This document shows, piece by piece, positions 13,084-25,391 of a stretch of DNA of 64,000 nucleotides. This DNA is from Tolypeutes matacus (lineage: Eukaryota; Chordata; Mammalia; Cingulata; Chlamyphoridae). The notes under the pieces were generated by a model that ran no database searches, was not told the DNA's origin, and saw nothing but the letters and a program-made list of their open reading frames with translations. The stretch's first letter is position 1. Every line of letters begins with the position of its first letter. The stretch lies in NCBI GenBank assembly GCA_026826555.1, contig JAKSZT010054458.1, positions 225,732-289,731 of the forward strand. The letters are read 5' to 3'. Position numbers and translations under genes: made by a program.

Positions 13084-13696
13084 TGTTTTATTTGCTAAAG
13101 CTGTCAATGCAAAAATACCAGAAATGAGTTGGTTTTTATAATGGGAATTAGAGTAAAATCTTACAGTTCCAAAGCTGTGAAAATATCCAAATCAAGGTGC
13201 TATGCTGTCTCACCAGAAGTCTGCTACAGGCAGATCCTGGACTCCTGCCAGGTGGCAAGGGAAAATGGTGGCCAAACTCTGCCTTCTCCTCTAGACTCAC
13301 TTTCTCCCCAAGCTTAGCTGTAGGCTGTCAGGCATATGACTCGTCCTTTCCCCAGGCCTTGTCTCTTCAGCTTTAGGCTGCTAACTGACTCCAGCCTCTG
13401 GTCTATCTCTCTCAGTCTCTCTGGGTTTCTCTGTCTTTCTGCAGCTATAGGCCATCCTAGAGTTTTCTCTCAAATGGCAGGGTAAAATGGAGGTGTTCTT
13501 TCTCTGTATTCCATGTATATAACACTGCAGTAAAAGGATTAGGACCCATCCTAGTCCTGCAATCTAATCAAGAGCCTTAACTGAAGCAGTCTGATAAAAA
13601 GTGATCTAATCAAAAGGTTCCACATACAGTAGGGTCACATGCACAGGAATAGGTTAGTTTTATTTTCTGGGGTCTACAAATACTCAGAGCAGGATA
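13084..13696 (-). mobile_element. solo ERVL-MaLR-like LTR, antisense to HSPA4L
   Basis: Starts TGTTTTATTTGCTAAAGCTG, aligning with the TGTATTAGTTTGGCAAAGGC start of the 25598 LTR, and ends GCAGGATA (CA to TA). A 5-base duplication CACCT flanks it (13079-13083, 13697-13701). Confidence 0.75.
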
Positions 13697-13716
13697 CACC
13701 TCAAAATGTATTGTGG

Positions 13717-13811
13717 GGGAGTGGCTGTAGTTCAGTGGGTGAATGCCTGCTTCACATATAGGAGGTAATAAATTCAATCCCAGTGCCTTCTAAAAAAAAT
13801 TTTTTTTTTAA
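13717..13811 (+). mobile_element. DAS-type SINE (short)
   Basis: GGAGTGGCTGTAGTTCAGTG head and degenerate B-box, with A/T tail. Target duplication GTATTGTGG at 13708-13716 and 13812-13820. Confidence 0.85.
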
Positions 13812-14169
13812 GTATTGTGGACATCTCAAAGCTATACATATGGTTTTAATTTACCACATTGTTTTTTAATGGCTTATTCTTTCTAATGGATAAACTACTA
13901 TTATTATTTTACTATTTACAAATTCAATGAATTTTTTTTTTTTTTTAATCAACTAGGCTGAGGGAGCTAAGGTAAGAGAAGGGGAGATGGCTCACGCTTT
14001 GGCATGGCCAGAGCTAAGGTTAAAGTCTTTTAGTATGAATGCTATCTATAGTAAAACAAAATGAATCTATAGGCATTGCCTTGCTGTGAGTGAGGAATCC
14101 TGAAAAGTTTCTAGAAGGCAAGGAATGATAAATACAAATTATTTCTATGATGGCTAATATGCCATTTGA

Positions 14170-14392
14170 TAGTCTCTTTTTGAGGTACCAGGCCCGGGGA
14201 TTGAACCTGGGACCTTGTATGTACAAAACTGGTGCTCAACCACTGAGTCTCATAGGCTACCCTAAATTGGTCTTTTTCATTTGTTTGCCTGTTACTTGTT
14301 TTTGGTTTTTTTAGGAGGCACTGGGGACCAAACCTGGGACCTCCCGTGTGGGATGCAGGAGCTCAACCGATTGAGCCACATCCCCTCTCCAT
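14170..14392 (-). mobile_element. two antisense DAS-type SINE heads
   Basis: Head complements at about 14179-14265 (GGGATTGAACCTGGGACC, CTCAACCACTGAG) and 14305-14392 (GGAGGCACTGGGGACC, GAGCCACATCCCC). Probably separate or nested insertions. Confidence 0.8.
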
Positions 14393-14749
14393 GGTCTCTT
14401 GAGTATGTGATTACTATTTTATTTTAGTAAATTTGAATGTTAGAGTTTTAGTACGTTTACTCATGACCCTATCCTGCCAACCTTGTTTACCCTTAAACAA
14501 GGGATTGGATAGTGCCTCTCCAATCAAGAAGGGTTCCTTATCCTCTCTGCCCTCAGTCCAGAGGGTTGGGGAGTCACTGTTGACTTCCTCAATAAAGCAA
14601 AGGGGAACAACTGGGTCATTTTTGGTTTGGGGTGTTGTTGTTTTTTAAATATACCTATCTTTAGGAGGCACTATCTTGATAAGAGAGGAACTTAAACAGT
14701 TGCGACTTCCCCCATCAATAGTAACTTTATGATTTCTGAATGAATTGTA

Positions 14750-14890
14750 AAAGGCAGTATAACCTCCAATTCGGAAAGCTTAGATTCATCTTTAGCTCTT
14801 CCAATTACTAGCTGGGTATCTTAATTTATCTTATCTCTTTGAGCCTCAGTTTCCATGTCTGTAAAATAGTGTTGATACTTCGAGTTCTGA
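14750..14890 (+). repeat. MIR SINE
   Basis: Sense MIR core: CCAATTACTAGCTGGGTATC, then GAGCCTCAGTTTCCATGTCT and GTAAAATAGTG. Confidence 0.75.
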
Positions 14891-15261
14891 ACAACTTTTA
14901 TTCTTTTTTTATACATTAGAATGCTTTATCTATTGCCATAGTGAAAGATTGAAAGCTTTATATTAATACTAAATTACTTAAATCTAGAAGTCTTATTTGT
15001 TAAAATAGCAAGCTAGAAAGTAAATAGCAATAGTCAGTCACCCCCTTTTAGGGCTAGTGAAACTTTTTCCAAATTGTTAACTTTGGGAAACAATAACTAT
15101 ATACTTTATTGCAAAACTTCTCAGCTCTCTTGTTTATAAACATTGAAACTCTCCAAGAAAGGATATGTTCCCCAAACTATTTGAACAAAGAGGTCCTTTC
15201 TTCAGAAGTACCCCTAAGAAATTTCGTTCCACAGAACACTATTTGGGAAATGATGTTCTAG

Positions 15262-15488
15262 GGTAGTGATTCCTAACCAGGGGTTATTTTTTGCCTCTCA
15301 GGACATCTGACAATATGACAAGATAATTCTGGTTGTCTCAACTGGGGGAACAGGGGAGATGCTATTGGAATCTAGTAGGTAGAGACCAGGGAAGATGATA
15401 AAAATCCTGCAATGCATATAGCCCTCCCCCCAACAAAGAATTATCTAGCCCAAAATGTCAGTAGTGCCAAGGTTGAGAAATCCTGCTC
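15262..15488 (+). mobile_element. MER5A (hAT-Charlie) fossil
   Basis: Near full-length: starts GTGATTCCTAACCAGGGG, contains AACAAAGAATTATCTAGCCC and AAAATGTCAGTAGTGCCAAG, and ends GGTTGAGAAATCCTG, as in MER5A. Confidence 0.85.
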
Positions 15489-16469
15489 TATGGATATCTT
15501 AGCAACCATAGTCAAAACTATTGGTTCAGCAACTGAAAATTTGATTCAGAGCCAAATTGGAAATGTCAGGGGCTGACCTCTTGATTTAAACCTGAGTACC
15601 TTCTCATGTCATCATTAATTTAGCTATTGTGTTTATTACCCTTTCGTCAATGATAATGGAAGAGATTATAAATAGTAATTATGATTGTCTCACAGAACTG
15701 GCAAAGGAAAGCTGAAAGAGAAAAAAAAAAATGCTATCTTTAAAGCTTAAGTGGTAAAATCAAGAGGTTTTGGATCCTTAATGGAGATTGACAAGAGAGA
15801 AGCAAACAAAGTTAGAGAGTGCTGACCTCCTAGGTGAGAAATCTTTTAGCTGGCAATATGTGTCTTCTGCAACTAATCAGGCTGGCCTTTATAAGGATTA
15901 GAGAAAAAAAAATTAACCTTCACATTTAAGGGAAAATACAGCTTTCTTAAGGTCACATCCTGTCATTTGATTTTTTTATGCCCTCCCACTAAAAGTGGCA
16001 GAGGACATTTAGAAGTTTTGCTTGTTTAGAATATTTGTTAGAATTTTGTGGCATTCTTTGAGAATCTGTCATCTACCCTTAGGATATCAACATCATATTG
16101 GATATTATAGATTTAAGCTGCACCGTATCCATTTTCTTTAGGTATAAAATGGCATTTCTAAATAGTTTAGATAATACAAAAAGTATACTGAATATTCTTT
16201 TTTTGTAATAAGTTTTATAACAGCCTAAATTATGTTCTAATGTGTTTATTTCCCTTGGTATGGTTAAAAAAGTTTTGATGGAGAACATTTAATTTATTTT
16301 TATTTTTCTGAAAATCTGTGGTAGGTATTTTTTATTTAGTAATTGTCTTCTAGAATCTTTCTGAAAGAAAATTGGAAAACTGAAGGAATAGGTTTGAAGA
16401 CCTTTATTTAACTCTGTGAGGTGGATTTTCTGCATATTTAAAACTAGGCATTTCCAAGCCCCAACATTA

Positions 16470-16900
16470 TTTTTTTAAGTTATAATAAACAATTTTAGGG
16501 AAGTTTTAGATTTACAGAAAAATTATACCAAAGTATAAGAAATTCCCATATAACCCCCACACACACCCATACCCACATAGTTCCCCATATTATTAACATC
16601 TTACATTAATGTGGTACATTTGTTACACTTGAGGTACCAGTATTGAGCATTGCTACTGAACAAAGTCTATAGTTTACATTATGGTTTACACTTTGTGCTA
16701 TACGGTTTTATAGGCTTTCAGAAATGTATAATGTCATGTATCCATCATCACCGTATCATACAGAACAATTTCACTGCCCTAAAAATGCCCTGTGTTTCAC
16801 CTATTCATCCCTTTCCCTCCCCTCTGAACCCTTGGCAACCACTATCTTTATATCAACCAGCATTACAATTCTTTAATCTTTAAAAGTTGTCTGCTTTTAA
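16470..16900 (-). repeat. L1 3' UTR fragment
   Basis: Antisense L1-3'-type sequence (TTTAGATTTACAGAAAAATT, CCCATATAACCCCCACACAC, CCATCATCACCGTATCATAC), with relatives elsewhere in this window at 40712, 51780 and 53025. Confidence 0.65.
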
Positions 16901-17442
16901 CTTCAGAGATGATCTCATAATGGTAACTGTTTAGCTTTCTCTGTGAAATGATATATGCCAGAAACATACTTCAAAGAACCTAGCACTTAATAAGTGATAG
17001 CTGAATTTGAATCTTATTTGAAAATAGTGTTCTAGCATAAGTTAATCTCTTGGAATCAACCCTAAGAATAAGATTTTCTGTGTGCCCAAGTGATGATAGC
17101 CTAGTATTGAAAAATTGAAAGTATTGGGAAATGTGTGCAAGTAATTGGGGTTGTGAGCAGGAATTATAAAGTAGGCTAAGAGGTGGCAAATCCATATTTT
17201 CTCTGATAGATGAGTTTTAGGATGGAATGCCAATCACCCACACAGATTACCATACTGGATATGCAAATTTTTATTCTGGCAGAGAATAAGAATCAAGGAG
17301 TTATTTGCAAGACAAGACAGAGATGCAAAGCTGTCACCTGAGCCACCGATTCCTGGTATATCCTTATTTTCCTGTTTTTCACTTAACAGTTAAAGAACAG
17401 TAACTTCCATTCTTTCCTGCATATGCCTATCACTTTTCCCCT

Positions 17443-18462
17443 CACCGAGATGGCTCCCTCATCTGTCTGCTCGTTGCCAGCTTGTGGTGTCTGCTTGTCT
17501 TCTTTAGTAGGTACTGAGAACTGGACCTGGGACCTCCCATATGAGCGGCGGGTGCCCAACTGCTTAAGCCAAATCCACTCCCTGCTCTTTGCGTCAGCTC
17601 GTTTTCTTTAGGAGGCACCAGGAACTGAACCCAGGACCTACCATGTGGGATGCAGGCACCCAACTGTTTGAGCCACATCTGCTCTTTATGACCATCACTT
17701 TTTAAAAATAGATTTATTTTATTCATTTCTCCCCACCCTCTCATTGTTTGCATTTGCTGTGTCTGTTTGTTGTGTGCTGATCTTTTGTTTTTTTTTCAGG
17801 AGGCACCAGGAACCGAACATGGGACCTCCCATGTGGGAGGGAGGTACCTAATTGCTTGAGCCACCTCCACTTCCACTTCCACTTGTTGTGTCTCTCATTA
17901 TGTTTTCCTCCATGTGTCTCTTGTTGGGTCATCTTGTTGCGTCAGCTTGCCACACCAGCCCATTGCATCAGCTTGCTGTCTTGCTCGTCTTCTTTATGAG
18001 GCACCAGGAACCGAACCCAGACCTCCCATGTGGTAGGCAGGAGCTCAATCACTTGACCACATCTGCTTCCCATGCTCATCACTTTTTTTTTTTTTTAAAG
18101 ATTTATTTATTTCTCCCCCACACCCATCGTCGTTTTGCACTCACTATCTACACTCTGTGTGTTCTTCTGTATCTGCTTGTCTTCTCTTTAGGCGGCACTG
18201 GAAACCGATCCTGGGACCTTCCGGAGTGGAGAAAGGCTGCTTAATCTCTTGCACTACCTCAGCTCCCTGTTTTGCTGCATCATATTGTCTCTCTTCTGTG
18301 TCTCTTTTTGTTGCATCATCTTGCTGCGTCAGCTCTCCACGCAGGCCAGCATTCCGTATGGGCCAGCTTGCCTTTGACCAGGAGGCCCTGGGAATCAAAC
18401 CCTGGACCTTCTATATGGTAGACGGGAGCCCAGTTGCTTGAGCCACATCCGCCTCCCACTTT
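17443..18462 (-). mobile_element. cluster of nested/tandem DAS-type SINEs
   Basis: At least three antisense elements, about 17443-17697, 17698-18075 and 18080-18462. Each carries one or two head complements (e.g. GAGCCACATCTGCTC, GAGCCACATCCGCCTCCC) and the AGGAGGCACCAGGAACCGAA B-box region. The third has the long body (TCATCTTGCTGCGTCAGCTC). Confidence 0.85.
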
Positions 18463-18667
18463 TAACATTTCGCTTCTAAATATATATATATGCTTGGATG
18501 TCTCAAATACACCTCAAACTCAACATGTCCAGCATGTGATCATCCCACCCCAAACCCATCCCCTCTTCCATTTTTTTTGTCTCATTGAAAAGCCACCATG
18601 TACACTCTTATGCAAACTGAAAACCTAGACATTATTCTTGACTCCTGCCTCTTTCTACTATCTAGTA

Positions 18668-18876
18668 CAGTGCTGTCCAATAATATATTTGATTTAACTC
18701 AATATATCCAAAATCTTATCCTTTCATGTAATCAATATATTTTACTTTTTTAAATATTAAAATTTCAAAATCCTTGGTGTATTTTATTCCATATATAGCA
18801 CATCTTAATTTGGACTATCTACATTTCACATGCTCAATAGCCACATGGGGCTACTGCATTGGAAAGTACAGATCTA
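18668..18876 (+). mobile_element. hAT-Charlie non-autonomous fossil
   Basis: CAGTGCTGTCCAATA start, internal CAATATATCCAAAATCTTAT and terminal AATAGCCACATGGGGCTAC, typical of a MER-class hAT element; exact subfamily not assigned. Confidence 0.75.
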
Positions 18877-18913
18877 ATCCATTAGAAAGATTCTAGTCTT
18901 TCATTTTACCTCC

Positions 18914-21557
18914 TGTATTAGTCAGCCTTAGGGGTACTGATGCAACATACCAGAAATCTTTTTTGGCTTTTATAAAGGGTATTTGTTTGGGGTAGAAGCT
19001 TACAGTTACCAGGCCATAAAGTATAAGTAACTTCCCTCACCAAAGTCTGTTGCCACGTGTTAGAGCAAGATGGCTGCCAATGTCTGCAAGGGTTCAGGCT
19101 TCCTGGGGTCCTCTCTTCCCAGGGCTCATTTCTCTCCAGGCTCAGCTACTCTGCTCTCTCCACAAGGCCAGCTATAGATTATCAGGCAAATGGCTCATCT
19201 CTCTTCCCAGGGCCTCTGCCGTATCTGCCTCTCTGTGTTTACTTCCTAGGCTCCAACTCAAAAACTCCAAACTCCTTTCTGTGTGGTTTCTCTGTGAGTC
19301 CCCACCCACCAAGGGGGCAGGGACTCAACAACCTACTGATGTGGCCCAATCAAAGCCTTAATCATTACATAATCAAGTAAAAGTAAAACTTCTGAATCCA
19401 ATGTCTATTTTTGGAATTCATAAACAATATCAAACTGCTACACTCCTGAATTCCAAAAAGACATTATTAAAACAAAAAACAAACAAAAAAAAAAACTCCT
19501 TAAATTAGTACAATGCTAAATACAGAATCACATCACAATCAGTTTAAAGAAATACAGTTAGTCTTGAGGCAAAGTCCCATCTGGCTTGTAGACCTTTGAA
19601 ATTTACAAAACCATTTATCTGCTTTCAACATACAAATGGACAAAGGATAAACATTTCCATTACAATAAGAAATTGGGAGGGAAATATGAGTTATGGGTCC
19701 AGAATAGTAAACAGTAAACCTGCAGGGCATACTTCATTAGATGTCAAAGTCTGAGAGTCATTCTTAAGATGATGGTTTCTTCTCCATGGGGCCTCATGAG
19801 GACCCACCCTTTCCACAGGCTTGCCTAATGGCCATTTTCTTGGTTCCACCCTCATCAAGTATCTGGGTGGCGACCAAGCTCCAGACATCACCCTCCAAGA
19901 ACATTGGAGTGATTGCCATACTTTACCCAATCTTTGGGTTAGAGTCTTAACCCTCCTAGTACAGTGAGAAGAAGGCAACATCCTCCCTAAACTCTGGAAT
20001 ACAGGTCCAACCCTCTCAGAGCAATGAGTTGGTGACCTGGCCATCTCTAATCCATGGGGGACAGGCCCACCCCTCTCACACCTATGGGGCATCGACCTCA
20101 ACCTCCCTAATCCTTGGGGAATGTGCTCTACCCTCTCTGTACCCTGGGGTGGCAAAACTCTCCCTGAACATTGAGTGGGAACATCCACCCTCTTCAGCTG
20201 CTAGGGCAAACTCACCTTTTTCTGTACACATGGGTGGGGCTCCTCTCTTGGCCCAAGACGATATCTTAATTCCAGATCTCAGCTTCCATGGTTTTCCTCT
20301 TGAAGTCATTTCCCCTTCAGTCCCCCTCAGTCTCTCCCTTCCATGTCCCTTTTATTCCAGGCTGACAGCGATTTTGTTCATACAACTCTCTCAAAAAGTT
20401 TGTTGGTTTAGCATGCAGGAAGCAGGGGTCCAAGCCATCAGAAAGTAAGACTTTACACAAGTCTTTTCTGGATAACTGCATTTTAAATCCTGATTTACAA
20501 GTTCCAAGTTTAGTTAAGTCCTCAAACAGGGCACTATCTTTTCTGGGGACTTGATTTCCAGAGGCTTGGAATTTCTGGGATCAGTTTCTGGTTTCTTTGT
20601 GCCCAACAATTCAGTCTTCAGCTTATCTCGCTCATCTAGCATTTTGCTATAAGCTTCAAGGAGGAGCAAAGCTGCACTCTCCGAGTTTACTTTAGAAACT
20701 TCTTCTGCTAAATGTCCAGGTCTGCCATTTTCAAAGTCTGCTTTCCATATAACATTAGTAGTCAATCTTGCTATGTTCTCTGCAGCTTTAAAACATGGAT
20801 CGCCTTTCTCCCAGTTTCCAATAATAGTTTATCATTTACTTCTAAGGCCTCATAAAAAATCTCTTTAAAGTCCATATTACTATCAATAGTCTCTTCAAAG
20901 CAAGCTAGGCCTTTTCCATCAAGCATCTCCCAATTCCTCCAAAAAATATCCCTTACCCATTTATAAAATCATTCCAACATTTTGGTAATAGCAAAAGCAT
21001 GACCCCATTCTCCGGTACCAAATTCTGTATTAGTCAGCCAAAGGAGTGCTGATGCAAAGTACCAGAAATTTGTTGGCTTTTATAAAGGGTATTTACTTGG
21101 GGTAGAAGCTTACAGTTACCAGGCCATAAAGTGTAAGTTACTTCCCTCACCAAAGTCTGTTGCCACGTGTTAGAGCAAGATGGCTGCCAATGTCTGCAAG
21201 GGTTCAGGCTTCCTGGGGGCCTCTCTTCCCGGGGCTCATTTCTCTCTGGGCTCAGCTGCTCTGCTCTCTCCACAAGGCCAGCTGTAGATCAGGCAAATGG
21301 CTCATCTCTCTTCCCCGGGCCTCTGCCGTATCTGCCTCTCTGTGTGTTTATTTCCCGGACTCCAGCTCAAAAACTCCAAACTCCTTTCTCTGTGATGTGG
21401 TTTCTCTGTGAGTCTCCGCCCACCTAGAGAGCCTGGGATTCAACTTCCTACTGATGTCACCCAATCAAAGCCTTAATCTTTATTTAATCAAGTAAAAGTG
21501 AAACCTTTGAATTCAATATCTATTTTTGGAATTCATAAACAATATCAATCTGCTACA
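18914..21557 (-). mobile_element. complete ERVL-MaLR-like provirus (LTR-internal-LTR)
   Basis: Ancient endogenous LTR retrotransposon, antisense to HSPA4L. LTRs at 18914-19442 and 21026-21557 share TG...CA ends (TGTATTAGTCAG ... CTGCTACA) and are about nine-tenths identical by eye. A 5-base duplication CCTCC lies at 18909-18913 and 21558-21562. The internal part (19443-21025) begins, on the minus strand, with a TTTGGTACCGGAG-type primer-binding region as in MaLRs. It has only short broken frames (19691-20188 with 60-bp repeats; 20514-20765, coiled-coil-like) and no recognisable polymerase. Non-autonomous and inactive. Confidence 0.88.
19891..20188 (-). repeat. 60-bp tandem repeats in MaLR internal region
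   Basis: Five units beginning CCCTC on the + strand at 19891, 19951, 20011, 20071 and 20131 (four of 60 bases, last 58), diverged from one another. They lie inside a 165-codon minus-strand open frame, so each full unit is 20 codons. Confidence 0.85.
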
Positions 21558-22269
21558 CCTCCTAAATGTCTTTTAATTCCTTTCCCTTCTGTCTGTCTCT
21601 GCTACCATCACCTTGATAGATTACAGACAACTTCTTGCCCTCCTCCTATCACACTGTGCTCAAAATTATCTTCACCAATCCTCACGCCCATCCCATCATC
21701 ATCTACTCTTCCTTCAAATCTCATCACTTCCTCAGGTAAGTCTTTCCTGACAGTCCTCCTTTAGGTCAGTTCCTGCTATTATCTACTCTTATAATAGATA
21801 AGAGTGCCCCCTCTATTTTACTCATTTGTATGCGTCTATAACAGTAAGTTCCAAGAAAGCCAAAACTATGCCTATCTTTTTTCCGTCAGTATTGTATCTC
21901 TAGCAACTAACACTACCAGGAATGTAGCAGTTACTCAACAAACATTCCTTAAGTTGACTAAGTGAACTTTCTAACTGCTTTCCTTCCCTGAAAATCCATT
22001 GATCCCTTACATAACAATGGATTACTCAGCACTTGAAAATCACTGTTCTGGGATCTTTGCTATTCAGTTTGTATTGTATATCAACATTGAGTTCTTTTAC
22101 TCAAAAACCTGTAATGAATTTCCATTATGTGCTGAATAAATCTCAAATTTGTAATTTACCATTTGATATCTCTATAATCTAATGCCTCTACTATTTGTCA
22201 AGCTGTCCTATGAAACTATCCAAGTTTTAGTCTTCATAGTCTCCAAATAAGCATTACCCTTTGGAGCCA

Positions 22270-23040
22270 TCATTCCATTCATTCATTTACCTTATGCATT
22301 CAATAAATATTTAATATGTACCTTTGCTATGTACCTGACAATGATCTGTGTTAATGCTGTCCAGTAGAACTTCCTATGAAGTTAGAAATGCTCTATGCTA
22401 TCTACTAGCCAAACGTGGCTATTGCTACTGAGGAACTGAATTTATAATTTAAATTTTACTTGCCACATGTGGCTAGAGATTACCATATTTGTATAGTACA
22501 GATCTAGGAGGTGGGCATTTATTCCCTACACTGGTAGAGTTCATGCTCTGGTATGGAGATGTAGTCAATAAATAATGTCAGGTGGTGATACAAAGTATGG
22601 AGAAAAATAAAATTAGATTATAGGGTATGAGATGTGTATGTGTTGGGGAAGGCACGCATATTGTTTGTATCGGATGGTCAAGGGAAAGCTTCTCTGATAA
22701 GCTGACACTGAGCAGTTACCTGAAAGAAGTGAGAGCACAAGCCATATGGATTTATTTAGAAGAGTACCAGAGAAGGGGGTACACCATGTACAAAGACTCT
22801 GAGGCAGAAGTGTACTTGGCATAGTCTAGATATAGCATGGAGGCCAGTATGCCTGGACTAAAGTTAGTGTGCAGTGGGCAGTGACCAACCAGACCATGGA
22901 GGACTTTCTTAGCTGTTGTGGAAACTTAACTTTTACTTTGTGAGAGCATACACCGTTGGAGGTTTTTCACCAGAGAAGTGTCGTAATCTTAGTCTTTAAG
23001 AGGATCACTCTGGCTATTAAGTTGAGAATAGACTTACCAG
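22270..23040 (+). repeat. L2 remnant
   Basis: Sense L2-type text: CAAAGACTCTGAGGCAGAAG, GGAGGTTTTTCACCAGAGAA and AAGAGGATCACTCTGGCTAT. Interrupted near 22362-22508 by an hAT fossil. Confidence 0.65.
22362..22508 (+). mobile_element. hAT-Charlie non-autonomous fossil
   Basis: CTGTCCAGTAGAACTTCCTA start and CCACATGTGGCTAGAGATTA near the end, typical of MER5-like hAT elements. Confidence 0.7.
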
Positions 23041-23394
23041 GAATGCCCTTTTCCACAAAATATACCTATTAAATGTTTTCTTTTTTTTCAAGTCCTCATT
23101 CAGAAATCACCTCTTGATTTTCCAAAGTTCTGTTATCTGGAAGTGATTTTTCTCTCCTTTGTTAATAGCATTCGTCTTATTTTATATAGTTTATACATTG
23201 ATTAAAAAAAAAAAAAAAAAGACTATAAATTCTCCAAGGACGGGATTGTGACCTGTATACACACAGTCTGTAAATATGTGTTGATTGAATAGTTTCCTAT
23301 AGTTATACCTGAAATGGAAACACTTGCCTGAAACCTAACTTGAAATGCTATTTTAATGAAAATGTTATGCTATACTTGTTTTTAAAATGCAGTT

Positions 23395-23545
23395 AATACA
23401 CTTACATACTTACTGTGTTCCAGGTATTATTCAGAGCATTTAGCTATATTTGCTCACTTGATCCTTACACAACCCTATGAGTGGGTATTATTATCACTGT
23501 CTTCCAGATGAAACTGAAGCACATAATAGTTATGTAATTTTTACA
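23395..23545 (-). repeat. MIR SINE
   Basis: Antisense MIR: TACTGTGTTCCAGGTATTAT, CTTGATCCTTACACAACCCT, ATGAAACTGAAGCACA. Confidence 0.75.
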
Positions 23546-23607
23546 ATAGAATTAGAAAAGTCATTTTGGAGACCAACATAGTGTTGCCAGTAGACATAAA
23601 AAAAAAA

Positions 23608-23946
23608 AATTGGGGGGAGCAGGTGTGGCTCAGTGGTTTGAGTGCCTGCTTCCCACATATGAGGTCCCAGGTTCAATTCCCGGCACCTCCTAAAAATTTT
23701 TTTCAAAAAAGAAACACATTATTGGGGAGCAGATGTGGCTCAAGCAGTTGAGCGCTTGCTTCCCACATGGGAGGTCCCAGGTTCGGTTTCTGATGCCTCC
23801 TTAAAAATAAAAAATAAAAAGGCAAAACAAATGAAAAAAAAAAAAAAGCAACTCAAGGGAGCCGATGTGGCTCTGTGGTTGAGTGCTGGCTTCCCACATA
23901 CAAGGTCCCAGGTTCAATCCTCAGGCCCTGGTACCTTAAAAAAAAT
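23608..23946 (+). mobile_element. three tandem DAS-type SINE heads
   Basis: Heads at about 23608-23712, 23724-23816 and 23857-23946, each with a GTGGCTC A-box, GAGGTCCCAGGTTC B-box and its own A-rich tail; they ended up side by side just upstream of exon 2. Confidence 0.88.
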
Positions 23947-24154
23947 TCTGGCATTTATTCTGATCAACATCCTATTATTTAGGAATGTTTAAAATTGTGT
24001 AAAATTCTGATTTGCAGTAATCTACATTCAGAATAGGATATTGCATGATTATATTAAACCTTTTAAAATGATTTTTGTATAGGGAGAAGCAAAATAATAG
24101 CACATTAGTACAAAAATACCATAGGAACAAACTTTTTACTTTTCTCCTATTTAG

Positions 24155-24212
24155 GGCCTGTATATCTTTGGGAAACAGAACTCGAGCCATTGGAAATGCA
24201 GCTAAAAGCCAG
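24155..24212 (+). CDS. HSPA4L: HSPA4L coding exon 2 (residues 36-55)
   Basis: 58-nt exon between TTTAG and CAG|GTAAAT. It completes split Pro36 and encodes ACISLGNRTRAIGNAAKSQ; Lys53 in GNAAKSQ aligns with the catalytic lysine of Hsp70 proteins. The frame joins exon 1 (phase 2) to exon 3 (phase 0). Confidence 0.96.
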
Positions 24213-25391
24213 GTAAATTAATTGTTGAAGTTGATGTTTTGACTTTCATAGGAAGAATTAACTGAACCCTGGTAATTATGCTCCCATTTTATATAGCTAA
24301 AAGTGAGAAAAAGAGAATGAGGGAAATATGACAGATCCTAAGACCTTTGTATTTTATTGGAATCATTTTGCTTTGAATTGTAAAAATAGTTGTTAAATTT
24401 TTAAAAAATTTCTAGCTGTGAATTTAGAGTTGCCATAAGTTAATTTTCCTTGAACCAAAATTCCTTATCCTTACCAGTTATTTCTTATATTTTAGTTTCC
24501 TCGTTTTTTTCTTACCTTCATTATAAAATAGTTTTTTAAATGAATTTACTTTGTTTACTAGGGCTTTTTTTGTCATGACTTTGTAGGTATAAATGACTCA
24601 TTTATCCTGAACTTTTTGTTTATGATTTTTATCAAGATTATCTCTTATTGATATATATATATATATAAGCTTCTTTATATATATAAAAGCTCGTTTTTAT
24701 CTTCTCTTCCACTTTCATATTGTATATAACTAAAAGTTGGTTTAAGCCCTTCCATTCACTTAAGTTTGTATTTCATATTTTGGCTGATCTTCTAAGTGTA
24801 TCATAGATATCACAGACTCTGAAGAATGAAACTAAAGTTATTTCTCCTAAAGAGCTAAAGAAACAAACGTGGTTACTTGACATCCCTGTAGTTTTTATCT
24901 CATAATTGAAGATCAAGATCTACTTGGCTTTAAAGGTCACTGAGAGGAAAGCAACTAGATCTCAGTAATATAGTTTGAACTCTGTTTTATAGTTAAAGGA
25001 AAAATTACTTTGCAATAATACAAGGCACTTACAAGTAGAGAAACCAAAGTTAATTTACTAGAGCAAAAGTGTTGAGGAAAACCAAATAAATTAGTTGTAG
25101 ATAGATTTTTCACTGTATTTGAAATTTTTTTTAAGTTTTTTCCTTTTCTTAAGACATTAATTTTGATTATAATATCCCCTAGGAGAGAAATTTTTGTAAT
25201 AAACTGGTTAATAATTTAGATGCAGACGTTGTTGTATGGTTTTCCTGTTTTCAATAAGAAACCAGAAAAATGAATGATTATGTGTAAATCTGAACTTAGA
25301 TGTGTAGGAAAAAGGGACTCAGCATTCTCAGGTATTAGAATACTAGTATTTTTCATTCATTAAGTAATTTTGAAGTATTTATTGCCAACAG
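24213..25391 (+). other. HSPA4L intron 2
   Basis: 1179 bases of AT-rich sequence with a (TA)n run at about 24650-24667 and no recognised transposon or ORF. Confidence 0.8.

Noticed and set aside
19691..20188. 165-codon minus-strand frame as a cellular gene
   Set aside because: It lies wholly inside the MaLR provirus between two LTRs, and its content is a 60-bp tandem repeat.
23608..23946. Evenly spaced repeated heads as a CRISPR-like or satellite array
   Set aside because: Each unit has SINE boxes and its own A tail; spacing and spacers are irregular, and the genome is mammalian.
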